Notes under the pieces: model-generated
Database searches by the model: none
What the model was told of the DNA's origin: nothing
What the model saw: the letters and a program-made list of their open reading frames with translations, nothing else
Origin: Cercis canadensis
Taxonomy: Eukaryota; Streptophyta; Magnoliopsida; Fabales; Fabaceae
NCBI GenBank assembly: GCA_003255065.1
Contig: QAOA01007490.1
Location: 82,745 to 146,744 of the forward strand
Length of the DNA stretch: 64,000 bases
Reading direction: 5' to 3'
Translations under genes and position numbers: made by a program
In this document: piece after piece, positions 1-11,153 of the stretch
Position numbering within the stretch: the first letter of the stretch is position 1
Layout: the number at the start of each line of letters is the position of its first letter

Positions 1-1067
1 TTCACTAAGATATTTCTTACCTATTTAAAATTTTTTTGATATTGACATTAAGTTGACTATGGAAATTTGATTTAATTAGGAACATATTTGGTGAGTTTGA
101 ATTTTGAGTTTCTTGATAAACATGTTTTAGAATTACATGTTTAAAATTTATTTATAATGAATTTATTAAAGAGACATCTACTGATCTTCTAACATAATTA
201 TAATGAGTTAATATTTCATACCTTGAAGAATTTGATATCCTAAACGTAAGAGTAACATTCCTGAGAGAAATGTTATAATATGATCTAATTCTAGAATTTC
301 TTGAGTTTTAGGAGAAACAACATCTTGTAATTCTCATTCATTTATATATGAAATTTCATTTCTTAATATTTTAGGGGTCATTGACTGAAAATTTTGAGTA
401 TTGACTTTCATTATTAAAGTTTAATTTTTTGGATATTGTTTAATACAACCAATATTAATTTTTGTTTTTATGACTTTGTAACAAACTCTATATGTGATTG
501 TCATATGTTTATTCCTAGAAAAAAATTTCTTTTCTTGACTTGATTTTTAAGCTTCAAGATGACTTATTCTCATGGTGTAATTTGGGAAACAATCAAGATA
601 TACGAGATCATTATAAAGATTTGACTGAATGACTCCTATTATGAATCTTTGAATCTTACAACTCTTTTATCTCCAAAAGATACTAGGATAAGTGTATTTA
701 TTTCTAATCTGTGAAGAGCTTTAACAGCTATTTGAACTAATCATATATAGAGATAATACAAGAACCATCCCTAACACAATAAGCTACCACAACCTACAGG
801 CAAGAATTAATAAACCTGTCACAATTTAGCATATTTATGCTTGATACGATCTACAAAAATANATATGTCAAAATTATCTTTTTGATAAATTTCTGTTGAT
901 GAAATTTTTGTAATAGTTTAATTTTGTAAATTTTGCTCTATTATAGAAATAACAACTTCTCTACTAGTAACCTCATATTGATTGTCTGTTAAATAGTCAT
1001 GTTCTTCAATATGTGAATTAGAAGGTTCATGTTGGCTAGATAATAATATTTTAATTATCCTTGACAT
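1..1067 (-). pseudogene. Caulimovirid-like movement protein remnant (endogenous pararetrovirus)
   Basis: Read on the minus strand from an ATG at 1067, broken reading frames resemble the 30K-type movement protein at the N-terminal side of caulimovirid polyproteins. That family moves virions or genomes through plasmodesmata. Segments seen include one resembling 'GVIQSNLYNDLVYLDCFPN' (about 590-650), which recalls the G-x-P/L-V-Y-F-x-C-x-P-N region of the family, then 'MTITYRVCYKV' near 490-520. There are several in-frame stops and frame changes, so it is a dead copy. It is cut by the window start. Its neighbour upstream on the same strand is a primer-binding site (1717-1728), which is the order expected for petuvirus- or florendovirus-like genomes. 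The assignment rests on remembered family motifs; the genus is not determined. Confidence 0.6.
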
Positions 1068-1274
1068 TATAATTTATTTTAACTTTAATCTAATTAATTA
1101 TCTCTCTTAAACTTATAGGGACTACTACGCTGACCAACAGTTTCACTGTCTCCATAGAACTTACTACCGGGACCATGTTTTTCGACTTACCAATGCTAAG
1201 CCAAGAAAGACTTTTAATCTTCTTAAAATCTTGATATCTTATAAAGTCTTAGACTTTAAAGATCTATGTCAAAT

Positions 1275-1670
1275 TTAGTGAACTCCTAAATCAAATATTT
1301 GAACAAAGACTAAACAGCTAGATAGCAAGCTTCTTAAACTTATATGTTGCAATCTTTTGATGTTGTTTAGAAAACCAATTGTTTTTAAGGTAATGAGCTC
1401 TGTTGCTAAAGTACCAATAAGAAAGTTTTTTTTTTTTATTTTCAATGTACGAACCATAATATCCCAACATCTTACTTAAACAGCTAAGTATAAAATTCTT
1501 ATTGTTCTTAATGTTACTTTATTTTGAATAAAATATATGTAATGAGGATCTAAAGTTTGAACAAGTTCTTTATCTTGAAGAATGTTCCTAAAAAGTCTAA
1601 TTAAGGCTTGATCTTCTAAGAAAGCATATCCATTATATTTACTGGCTCTGTAACTAAACCACCTAGCCAC
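1275..1670 (-). pseudogene. N-terminal coding segment next to the primer site of the same caulimovirid-like remnant
   Basis: Two adjacent minus-strand open stretches (1670-1476, 64 codons from ATG; 1457-1275, 60 codons) lie between the primer-binding site and the movement-protein-like region. The first begins 'MARWFSYRASKYNGYAFLED' about 47 bases after the primer site, so it is well placed to be the start of the polyprotein. I do not recognise a domain in it. A frame break separates the two stretches. Function is inferred only from position. Confidence 0.4.
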
Positions 1671-1716
1671 TATGACTCATACACCCTATATGTACACCTA
1701 ATTTAATAGGCTACAG

Positions 1717-1728
1717 GCTTTGATACCA
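1717..1728 (-). other. tRNA-Met primer-binding site
   Basis: Minus strand reads TGGTATCAAAGC, one mismatch from the TGGTATCAGAGC complement of initiator tRNA-Met that caulimovirids and many plant retroelements use to prime minus-strand DNA. The coding remnant starts directly downstream on the same strand, which supports the reading. Confidence 0.65.
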
Positions 1729-2550
1729 TTGTTGAACCGGATCATCTCATTTGAATGACATGATGTATATAGTAGAGCATAAGTTTCCATTATCTATATC
1801 TTATACTTTTATTCATCTTATCAAATTCACTTTCTAATTAGAGAGAGAATCCTAAAATAGTTGCTAGATGAGTAAGAAGATGAATAGTATTTTACAAATC
1901 TCACTTTCAAATATAAAGAGTAACAAAGATAGTGAGATTTATTCACTTCAATTTTTGACTTGTTTCTTACGTTATTGTTCTTTACTCTCTTTAATCTATT
2001 TATTAATGTGCATTTTAAATTTCATCATGCTTAAAAATTTATATTTAAATTATGAATATTTATATATAAATTTGAATATAATTCTTTTTGAAACTCTTTT
2101 ATAAAGTTTCTTTTGTGAAAAATATATAAATAGAGAGAAATATCATACTTTGTGTACTATCAACTTTAACATAATTTAATTACCAAAAAAAAATTCATTT
2201 ATTTTAAAATGCTAATGTGGGATCTCATTTTGTAATTCCCACANATATATAAACTAATAATAAAAGAAAACCCAATTGTTACAAAAAATATTAAAAATAT
2301 ATAATATCAAAATGATTATACAAATTAAATATTCAAAATTATGTCAGATCAAATGATTAGAATTGAAAATCAGATTTCAATTCTAAAAAATTGTCTAGGA
2401 GTAGGATCCTCATGCTCTTTAGGATCTCATTCTTTAAGATCTATTTCTTCTCCTTTTATCTCATTCACAACTTCAAAAATTTAACAGTTTATCTATAAGA
2501 TACTAAATTTTCTAAAACTGAAAGATATTAAATTTGGAAATGAAAAAAAA
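1729..2550. other. AT-rich spacer between the pararetroviral primer site and the MULE
   Basis: No recognisable gene. Short plus-strand open stretches at 1868-2104 and 2341-2489 are seen. The latter starts 'MSDQMIRIENQISILKN', which has a coiled-coil-like heptad look, but no family is recognised. A single ambiguous n is at 2244. Confidence 0.4.
2057..2066 (-). promoter_or_regulatory. Possible TATA box of the minus-strand pararetroviral remnant
   Basis: Minus strand TATATAAATA lies about 330 bases upstream of the primer-binding site, a plausible position for a pregenomic RNA promoter. The region is very AT-rich, so a chance match is quite possible. A second TATA-like string on + (2119-2135) could serve the other direction. 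Confidence 0.25.
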
Positions 2551-2692
2551 TGAGTAAATTCGTTAAATAATGTAGTTTTGAAATAATTTCACTATTACTG
2601 CACTTTATTTTTTTTCAATTTCGGTTCAAAGTCGCATTTTGACATGAAGATGTCATGGAGAACCGCATTTTGGGAGTGCAGCACAGGCTAAG
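2551..2692 (+). repeat. Left terminal inverted repeat of the MULE
   Basis: Pairs with the reverse complement of 15665-15820. The best block is around 2619-2668 (CAATTTCGGTTCAAAGTCGC and the following CATGAAGATGTCATGGA). It is diverged, with small indels. The outer boundary is uncertain by a few bases because the flank is A-rich. Confidence 0.7.
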
Positions 2693-3824
2693 TGATGCAC
2701 TATGCCATAGTGCGGAACTCCATGTGTGCCACAATAAAAAACGCAGCTCTCCAAGTGTCAATGCGTGAGTCAAATTTTGAAAAGCAATTTGCAGAGTCAA
2801 TAGCTCATCCTTCGATGGTCAGAGTGTCGTTTTGCATGCATTGAAATGACTAAACCCTGCATGCATGTTGCACCAACTTCACACGCCAACTTCTTCCCTT
2901 CACACACCAACTTCACACTTTGCTCTTCATTCTCTTCATTTTCTTTGCTCTTTATTCTCTCCAGCCAAGCTTCCTCTCCATTGTTGTTCTTCTTTTTCTC
3001 CTTCTATTCTCTCAATTGTTGTTCTTCTATTCTTCTTTTTCTCCATTGTTGAGCTCTTTCTTCAACTCTCTTTAACTCTTCATATTTTATTTTTGTTATT
3101 TTTGTATTGTTTTAATTATTATAGCATATCAAAGTGTATATATGGGTTCAAAAAATAGTTCAGTATTGACATAACAAAGCACTCATATTTCGAATGTAGT
3201 GTGGGAGGGACAAGTAAATTTTATAATTTGAATGTAATTAATATTATTTTCATACATTGTTTACTTAAATTAGTGTTAGAAATAGATTTTTAATTATAGT
3301 AATATAATGAGATATTTATATCATAATTTATGTTAGTGATATTTTTCATACATTGAAATAAAATATTTAGAAATAATTTATGTTAAATTTAATTTAGATT
3401 AGTAGTGTTAGAATTTATTTTTTAGCTCTAGTTAATATAATGATAATATTTATATCATAATGCTTAAATAATGTATGTTTGTAGTTAAATTAGATTAATG
3501 TTATAATTAATTTTTTAGTTGTAGTTAATATAATGTTAATGTTTAGATCATAATGTATATTTTTTTAGTTACATTTTTTAGAACAAAATTTAAAGTAAAA
3601 TATTCAGAAGTAATGTATATTTATATTTAAGTTAGATTAGTGATAAAAGTAATCTTGTAGATATAGTTNTTAATATGATAAAAAAAATTTATATCATTAT
3701 ATAGTAGTTATATTTTTTTATGTAATAAAGAAAATAAAGTATAAAAAAATAATATTTGATATTTGTTCATTATGTATTATAATGTAGAGATGTGTTTAAA
3801 CTTATTGATTTGATATTTGAAACA
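2693..3824. other. AT-rich MULE interior, no gene recognised
   Basis: A pyrimidine-rich stretch (2880-3080, many CTTCTTC and TCTTC runs) resembles a 5' leader and could precede the PMD gene. Short ORFs here are low complexity and are not called. A single n is at 3669. Confidence 0.4.
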
Positions 3825-4679
3825 ATGGATATAGTATTATGCACTCGTAGCCATGACAGTTGCGACTCATCAAATAACTCACGAGTGTTGCATTATGTAG
3901 ATCTAGTTGGCTTTGGAGGTGTCGCAAATGTGCATTCTATTCACTTAGATAAATCACTGGTGGAGTGATGGAGACTAGAGACGCATACATTTTACATGTC
4001 AGTTAGAGAATGCACCATCAATTTGCAGGATGTAGAAATATTATTAGGACTACTAATTAATGGAGATGCAGTGAGTGAGTGCACACACTATCATAACGTA
4101 CCCGGAGGTCGCTATAATGAGAATGACTAAATAAAAAAAGATTTAGTTTTCGAAATGAAAATTCTAGAGTCGCCACCAATTATATTAAAAATTTAGAGAA
4201 CAATTGAAAAACCCATTTAATTTTCAAAAAAATAGGTCTGTGAACCAAAAAGGGTATGAGAGTCGATTTATGTGTGAGAAATGTGTTAGACATCCCATAA
4301 CACCCGTTTGAAAGACGATTACCCAAAATTAATCATACAAATTAAATTATGGTCAAATTGTATTTATTTTATCCTTAAATAAAAATAAAAGAAAAATGGA
4401 TGATTATTCAAATAGGACTTGATTCGTTACCCTAATTAGGGATCAAAATTCACATAGTTTGTAATATGGTTCAAAAGAAATTTTTATTTATTTTTTTTGA
4501 AATCGAAATTAAAAGAATTTTATTTATTATTTGTTTTTCTTTGCTTTAATTATAAAGATAAACTAAATAAATAAACATGCAATCAAAATAAATTACGACT
4601 AATTTAAAATTATGCTATGTATGAATCTAATCGCTTCTTAATCCTTTCACTATGTTCCCACACTTATTGGTTTCCAAAT

Positions 4680-4780
4680 TGGCGCCTGTCCTTACCTCAG
4701 GTAGATAGGAGAGCCACCCCNCCTATCCTTACCTTAGGTAGATAGGAGAGCCACCCCTATAAGGGTAAGTCGCCCCTATC
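4680..4780. repeat. Short direct duplicate around an n (probable assembly join)
   Basis: GGTAGATAGGAGAGCCACCC occurs just before and just after a single n at 4721, preceded each time by CCTTACCT(C/T)AGGTAG. The same n-between-duplicates pattern occurs elsewhere in the window. Confidence 0.6.
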
Positions 4781-4979
4781 TTTCCATTGACAAGTAAAAG
4801 GGCTTATGAATGTTATTCGCACAAATTAAACAAGTGAATGTAAAATGCATTATATATGATTTTACTCCTAAATTTTATTTCAATTAAACTATTTAAAAAA
4901 AGAAAAAAGAAAATAAATAAAATAATCTAGCCCAAAAGAAACAAAGACCTAATCTAAATAGCAATAAAAAGATAAAATG

Positions 4980-5540
4980 CACACTGGCCTGGCCCATTTG
5001 GACCGAGCCCAAACCAAAACCAAAAGAATACTAAGAGAAATAAAATATATGCAAAAAATTGGCCCAAATCACTAGGCCCAGAAAAAAGAAAAAAAAAACT
5101 AGAACACCTGGTGGGCTGGTCCATTTTGGACTAAACCCAACCAACTAAACAAAAAAAATAAGATCCAACAAGATTCTAACCTAATTGGCCCAGACCCATA
5201 AAAAAGAAAGCTGAAGTAAATACACTAATGGGCCTATTTCGACCCTAGCCCAATAGCTAACAAAGGAAATCAACAACCAAAAAGAAAAAGACTGAAGCAA
5301 TATAAACAGTTGGCCCATTTCGGCCTTGATCCAATCAACAACCCAAAAAAGATTGAAGCAACAATTGATTGGCCCAATCAGCAACCCAAAGAAAATTGAA
5401 ACACCATTTCGGCTGGCCCAACAGCTTAATGGCCCAAACAAAAAACATAAACTCATCAGAATAAAACATAAACCCATCAAAATTAACCCAATCTAAAAAT
5501 AATAGAACTTAAGCCCAACAACAACAAATGGCCCACATCC
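4980..5540. repeat. GGCCCA/TGGGCC-rich degenerate repeat
   Basis: About a dozen GGCCCA or GCCCAA motifs recur at irregular 30-80 base spacing (for example 4988, 5061, 5186, 5310, 5370, 5415 and 5430), often in the context TTGGCCCATTTCGGCC and followed by A-rich sequence. The ORF on the opposite strand at 5181-5480 is a by-product of this repetition. The motif is the same as the plant 'site II' (TGGGCC/T) promoter element. Confidence 0.5.
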
Positions 5541-6062
5541 ATATAATGAAGTAAATGAGGCAAATTGGACAAGCTTCCAATTCCTTAACAAATCCGCAAA
5601 AGCAAAGACAAAATATCAAATAAAATCCATTTGCAATATTCAAAAGTCCAAATAAAACTAATTCATTAAAAACTAAAATACTAATAAAGAAGATAAGTAA
5701 TGAAACGAGAACAGAGGGATGGGGGTGACAATGGGCATGAGGCAGAGGAAGCAGGGAACATAAGCCTCCATGAATTTCACCTTAATGTTCTATAAATTGT
5801 GGTCAAGGTAGAAATTCTCTCATCTCTCTCTCTTTTTCTCTCAAAACTTGCCTTTCTCTTTTTTTTTTTAATGTTCTCTCTCTAGAAAATGAGTCTTTCT
5901 CTCTCTAACTCTCTCTTTCTTTCTCCAAAAATTTCTCTTTCTAAAGGGGGTTAATGTGGACTTGGGATGAGCTCGGTAGAACAATCTTGCCTCATAATTA
6001 ATTTTAGTTAGCAAAAGAGATTAATTCTCTCTCTCCCTGATGTCTATGTTTAAGTTCTAACT

Positions 6063-6109
<47 letters not shown>
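6063..6109. repeat. (TA)n(TG)n microsatellite
   Basis: Perfect alternating TA run followed by a TG run. It explains the His/Thr/Tyr-repeat ORFs read across it, which are not genes. Confidence 0.95.
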
Positions 6110-6164
6110 ATAAGTTGGATATGCTTTGTGTGTGAGTGTGAGTACTGAAAAAAGGAAAAATGGA

Positions 6165-6419
6165 AAAAGTGAAAGTTGGTGGTATACCTGTGGATGAGAC
6201 TCCTGCAAGTTGTGTCCATTGGAGCTTGGAATCCCTCTGATTGCTATATTGTTGTGTGTTTCTAGAAATGGATTCTCTCTTTTTATCTTGTNAAGTGAAA
6301 GTTGATGGTATACCTGTGGATGAGACTCCTGCAAGTTGTGTCCATTGGAGCTTGGAATCCCTCTGATTGCTATATTGTTGTGTGTTTCTAGAAATGGATT
6401 CTCTCTTTTTATCTTGTCT
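6165..6419 (+). repeat. Near-identical tandem duplicate of about 127 bp with an n between copies
   Basis: The block beginning AAGTGAAAGTTG(G/A)TGGTATA and ending TTTTTATCTTGT appears twice, separated by a single n at 6292, with one or two differences. It is most simply an unmerged contig overlap. Confidence 0.65.
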
Positions 6420-9011
6420 ACTACTCTCTGTATCTTTGATTTCTTTCTATTTGTTTCTCTCTATTTTGCTTCAGAGTTTCAGTTCTCTCTATTATCCCCT
6501 ACATTCATGTCTCCCTCTCTCTTTTATAACTGTTGCACATGTCCATGAACTCACGTCTCTCTTCCCTTTATTTCTAAATGTTACACATGTCCATGAACTC
6601 ACGTCTCTCTCTCCTCTATTTCTAATTGCTGCCTATGAACCCACGTCTCTAATTATTTCCACATGTGTTATTTTATTTTATTTTTGTTGTTTATTGGACG
6701 AAATATAGTGTCCATACACACTATGACCCGCATAGACTATGTGAGAAATTATTTGGTGTTGTACCCCCCTGAAAGCATCATTCGTGGTTTGAGGGTAATG
6801 CTTAGCTGACTTTAAAGTCAATTTGGGAAGTGTTCTTGTAATGCACCAAATGAAGTTGTGCAACAATATGACAAGACATATATCATGAGATTGATTGGTG
6901 GGTGGCTGATCCCTAACCACACAGGAAATTATGTGCATGTAATGTATTTAAAATTATTGGAGAACATGCATTATGCCAGCCGATATAGTTGGGGATATGC
7001 GGTTCTTGCCTCCTTATACAGACAGCTATGCATCAGTTGCATGGAGGGAGCGAAAGAAACAATTGGATGTTTGACATTGTTGATGATATGGGCTTCGGAG
7101 AGGCTTCCCATTATAGCTCCAACACGAGTTATGGACTGCAACCTAAATTTGGGACCACTTGACATGCGATAGGTTTATAATATTACAAAATTATTATTTT
7201 ATATTTTTTTAGTATTTAATATTTTTACATTTTTGAATTGTGTATTGTGGTTAATATTTATGAGTATTGTTCACATCGTAGATGATATGTTAAATTGGTT
7301 TATAAAGATGTCCCCTATCACAATATCAAGGGATACCAGAATACACTTGATAGACTGAGAGATTACGAGATGAGATTTACTAGTTATTGATAACGAGAAT
7401 TGTGTTTTATTATTTTATTAACAATTAAAAATATTTAACTATTTTATGATTTAATATTTTCAGATAATATAACGACTGTACACCGATGACATGTTACGTT
7501 AATTGCTAAGTTATTGTGTTGTCGGCGCAACCATTTGGACTGCCCAGGTCCATATCATATGTTTTTTCATTATGGAGACACATTATCCAGACCGAGTACT
7601 TCGACGGTTTCAGGGGCAACAACACATCTCTTGGCCAATTATCTATGATAAAGACCTGCTTGTATTAATGTTGAGGGATGAAACATTGTCGAATTAGGAA
7701 CAATTCCACCAATAACACATTGCGACATGGGATGACCGTAGTAACCAATGTTGGCTGCTTAAACTGTCGAATATCTAGTTGCACTTGACTACATGTCATG
7801 GTATTGGCGCATCACTTGTAGGTGGATGTGTGTAGAAAATGTTGTCGTGGAGAATCAGGTACTAATTTTATGTAATTTAATTACACGTGTTTCATGATTA
7901 TTTGATAATAAAATTTTCATAAGTGTTCATTCTTTTAAAATAGGCGCCTTAAGTCTAGAATCAGCCACCCCCACAATGGCAGCATCGTCTATCATTCTAG
8001 CGACCTCCTCCACTATTTCAGGAGCAATCATCTCAGCGTCAGCTAACCTCAAAGGAGTGGAGTATTTTTCAAGACGAGATGATGTAGCTGTAGTCCCGAT
8101 GGGAGTTTGTTCAATCGGATTATGGTAGCCAGTGTCATGGGTGTATGTCTATGCCACCGCTCAACGTGCCTATGGCACCTATTGTCGGTGCAGGTGGTGG
8201 CATTGGTACAAATACAGTAGGCTCATCACGTCGAATGTTAGTGTCACATTTTTCGTTCAGACGGCGTTCCCATATCCCTGACGATGTGGCCAGTTCACCA
8301 CCACCTGTGCAGTAGGAGACACATATTGTACAACAGTCGACAGTTGTGGATATGGTGCCTAGTGCTTATACGGGGGGATTTGATTTGCCCTCACATAACA
8401 TATTTGCCGCTTATGATAGTACCCCCCAATCAGCAATTAGTGTCGACCTTAGCCACGAACTCGATCTAGGGATAGGGTCTTCGTATTATGGCTGTTCATA
8501 TTTGTTGGCTGATCCTATGACGACCCCATAGGTAGATACTCATGTTGATTACATGGACAAGGGTGGTACTATATTAGACTTCTCAGCATTCTTAGATGAC
8601 TATCTCATGCCAGAGGAAGTTCGTGTTGAAGAGCATGGCAGCCCTACTGGACGTGATCAACGTGTGATACATCCGAGGACTTATGAGATAGGAGACCATC
8701 TTGTAGTTGACGGACGTAGACGTAGACGTGGCCGTGCCCAGAGGCCTTAGTATAGATATTTGTATGATGTATTATTTTCATTAACTTTTTTAATATATAT
8801 TTGTATTTAATGTTACGTGTAAATAGATAAATTGTTAGTTTACATTATTTGATCTCATTCCGAGTGCAGTCGAGTATTTAAAACTATGTCTAAAATTAAT
8901 AAATTAACATCAATTGATTTTTATGAGTATATACATGTAATAAAATTAATGTCACAAATTAATTGTTACAACACAATATCAAACATGTATAGACTACACT
9001 ATTTGTTAATA

Positions 9012-9269
9012 TTATTCGTAGTCCGTCATGTAGTCTGGACAACTCATAACACGGTCAACTTCTATAGGGATTAACTCACGATTCATAGCAGCAGCTTGTT
9101 CCTTAACAAGTTTTAAAAAATAGTATGTACATTTACAAACTAACATTCTATTGTTTTTCTTTCGAATTTGTAAAATGACAGCTTTATAATTATGTCGATT
9201 CCTTCGATCCATTGTTGAGGATAATCTATAGACAAAAGGTCCTCCTAAGGATTGTAACTGTTGCATCAA
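9012..9269 (-). CDS. Short unrecognised ORF inside the MULE
   Basis: An 85-codon minus-strand ORF, rich in Arg, Lys and Cys (one C-x-C pair in 'LVCKCTYY'). It lies between the PMD gene and the 211-codon ORF. I recognise no family. It could be a remnant exon of the unknown gene at 9832-10467, which is on the same strand and upstream, or chance. Confidence 0.2.
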   Translation of the reverse strand: MMQQLQSLGGPFVYRLSSTMDRRNRHNYKAVILQIRKKNNRMLVCKCTYYFLKLVKEQAAAMNRELIPIEVDRVMSCPDYMTDYE

Positions 9270-9831
9270 ATGTTTGACCTCTTCAGTTCTATAAGTTCAT
9301 TCACGACATAATCCTACATAATATTCTCTGGGATCAGATTATTTTCCGCATTCATAATTATTATTAAACTTTGACAACAACCACACTGTTGGACCTTAAG
9401 ATGCGTCGTGTCTTCTGTACATAACATCTGACATTGTTTAATTACAAAATTAGAGCAATAATAAAATTATTTTGCAAGTAATCAAATTTAATATATTGCA
9501 ATTACCACTTATTTATATAATGTCAACAATTAATTAGATGTCATTGAGGATCCAGTCGAACATTCAAAATTAAGTCTAAATTAAAATGATGATGATTCTG
9601 ATGACATACGAGTATGACATCATCTTTCCAAAGCACCTAACTACTTCTAGTAAAGCCATTACACCGGGTTGTGATCATGTTATTGAAACCAATATATTGT
9701 CTGATGTGGATTTGCATCCAGTCATTACCCTCGTAATGCGTCTTCGTCAAGATCAAGACACTAACTTCGTATCGATGACATATCATGCGTGCAATGTCTT
9801 ATAAGTCTGGATGTGCTATATCTCTGCAATT

Positions 9832-10467
9832 TTATGTTGCGACGATTATGTTGACGTGTGTCGGATAAAATCTATGACGTCGTGGATCAATAAGTAGTGG
9901 CTTCAAAAACAAATGATACCATGATATGTTATTAAAATGTATTGCAGTGGGTATATAAGTCAGTTTTACACGCATATCTTGTGCGACTCCATATTGTCGC
10001 ACAATGTTGAGATGCGGTTTCTGTGTAGGAATAAGGAAAGAGGTATTGCTATGAGTTAACTTATAGTGCCAATGATGCATATATGCCCACCAGTCATTTA
10101 ACGCTTGGATATATTTCTCGTCTGTGTCAGCTTCTCCAAATGGTTGTCGCTCTAGGTCTGGATATTCAATAAGAATTCCTAATGTACTCCAATTAAGTAC
10201 ATCTATGTCAAGAACAATATATGAGGACAATATCCTCGACATCTCTGACTTATCAATTGGTTGCAAGTTTTGTGTGTAAGGATTTTTTTTTTTTTGTAAA
10301 TGGTCATTGATTTCCGTAGCAATTATAATTCCCGTGGAGATTCGTAATGTTTGATAGATTTGCTTGTATATTCTGAAGTTTCTCATCAGATATCTTATGG
10401 AACAATCCTTGGGACGACATATATCCCTAAGCATATTCCTCGTTATCTTCAAACTATGTTGGATCAA
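9832..10467 (-). CDS. Unrecognised 211-residue protein carried by the MULE
   Basis: This is one of the longest uninterrupted ORFs in the window, and it sits in a region where all other genes carry stops. It has a mixed, globular-looking composition with a Trp/His/Tyr-rich middle ('NDWWAYMHHWHYKL', residues about 130-143) and a His/Tyr-rich C-terminus ('FLKPLLIDPRRHRFYPTHVN'). A short K run near residue 58 matches a T9-12 tract in the DNA. No signal peptide or membrane segment is obvious. It is on the same strand as the transposase and about 1.5 kb downstream of it, on the far side of the telomere-like array. I do not recognise the family. It could be a second element gene, a captured host exon, or a fragment of a larger protein. 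Confidence 0.35.
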   Translation of the reverse strand: MIQHSLKITRNMLRDICRPKDCSIRYLMRNFRIYKQIYQTLRISTGIIIATEINDHLQKKKNPYTQNLQPIDKSEMSRILSSYIVLDIDVLNWSTLGILIEYPDLERQPFGEADTDEKYIQALNDWWAYMHHWHYKLTHSNTSFLIPTQKPHLNIVRQYGVAQDMRVKLTYIPTAIHFNNISWYHLFLKPLLIDPRRHRFYPTHVNIIVAT

Positions 10468-10570
10468 TTTGGAACTCTTGTGATAAAAGTGACATTGATA
10501 TGGTAATATAAGAAGATAATGTAAGAACTATATGTGAATGAGATGATATAAATATATACGGGACTCTAGA

Positions 10571-11153
10571 CTTGAATTATGTAGTATTCAAATCTTAAAT
10601 CCTAAACCCTAAACCTTAACCCTTAAACTCAAATCCTATACCTTAACCCTAAACCTAAACTCTATACCCTATATCTCAAACCCTAACCCCTAAACTCAAA
10701 CTTTAAGCTTAAATCTTAAACCCTAAACCCTAAATTCTAAACCCCAATTCTCAAACCCTATACCCTCAAACCTAAACCCTAAACTTTAAATTTCAAATCC
10801 AAACCCCAAATCTCCAATTCTAAATTCCAAACCTCAAACCCTAAACATCAAATCTAAATCAAATTTCTAAACACAAACTCTAAACTCTAAATCCTAACTT
10901 CAAACCTCAAACCCTAAATATCAAATCTAAATCAAATTTGTAAACGCAAACTCTAAACCNTAAACTTTAAATTTCAAATCCAAACCCCAAACCCCAAATC
11001 TCCAATTCTAAATTCCAAACCTCAAACCCTAAACATCAAATCTAAATCAAATTTCTAAACACAAACTCTAAACTCTAAATCCTAACTTCAAACCTCAAAC
11101 CCTAAATATCAAATCTAAATCAAATTTGTAAAGGCAAACTCTAAACCCTAAAC
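10571..11153. repeat. Degenerate telomere-like (CCCTAAA)n array
   Basis: Dozens of variants of the plant telomere heptamer CCCTAAA (AAACCCTAAACC, AAACTCTAAA, AATCTAAAT and others) in an interstitial position. About 180 bp (10785-10959) recurs almost exactly at 10961-11150, with a single n at 10960 between copies, so part of the length may be an assembly duplicate. There is no coding content. Confidence 0.85.

Larger units (their letters stand above)
4085..6700. mobile_element. Unclassified repeat inserted in the PMD gene
   Basis: It splits the PMD reading. About 4085-4335 is clearly repeated, inverted, at 41640-41905: both copies share 'CGTACCC..AGGT.GC', 'GAGTC(G/A)CCACCAATT', 'GAACAATT.(A/G)AAAACCC' and 'CCCATAACACCC'. 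This is a widespread kind of plant LTR-element-associated sequence. The inner part holds a GGCCCA-rich segment (4980-5540), a microsatellite (6063-6109) and CT-rich leader-like sequence. No coding domain is recognised and no terminal structure is resolved, so the ends are approximate. Confidence 0.5.
3825..8750 (+). pseudogene. Plant mobile domain (PMD, MAIN-like) gene carried by the MULE
   Basis: PMD proteins (Arabidopsis MAIN and MAIL1 are the host forms) are nuclear factors linked to silencing and meristem maintenance; related copies sit in transposons. From ATG 3825 the reading gives a segment with 'LVGFGGVANVHSIHLDKSLV', then a stop where the family has an Arg codon, then a region recalling 'ECTxxLQDVxxLLGLxxxG' (about 3990-4060). 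The gene is then interrupted by a repeat at about 4085-6700. It resumes with 'LLGVVPPESIIRGLRV' (about 6755), the intact stretch 6858-7172 ('YIMRLIGGWL', 'YSWGYAVLASLYRQLC', 'ERLPIIAP'), and 7503-7697 with 'HYPDRVLRRFQGQQHI'. The tail after about 7945 is Pro/Ser/Gly-rich and ends in an Arg-rich 'RRRRRGRAQRP' before TAG at 8748. Gaps near 7190-7260, 7390-7460 and 7860-7945 look like introns. Stops and frame breaks make it a pseudogene as read. Confidence 0.7.

Noticed and set aside
2530-2550. Target duplication for the MULE
   Set aside because: Both flanks are A-runs, so a match such as AAAAAAA has no weight.
2846-3158. Overlapping Ser/Phe/Leu-rich ORFs
   Set aside because: Pyrimidine-rich leader-like DNA; two frames open for the same reason, no motif.
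6004-6334. His/Thr/Tyr-repeat ORFs on the minus strand
   Set aside because: They read through the TA/TG microsatellite and its duplicate; low complexity, no domain.
10571-11153. A true chromosome end or CRISPR-like array
   Set aside because: Heptamers are degenerate and interstitial, with no spacer structure; plant context.
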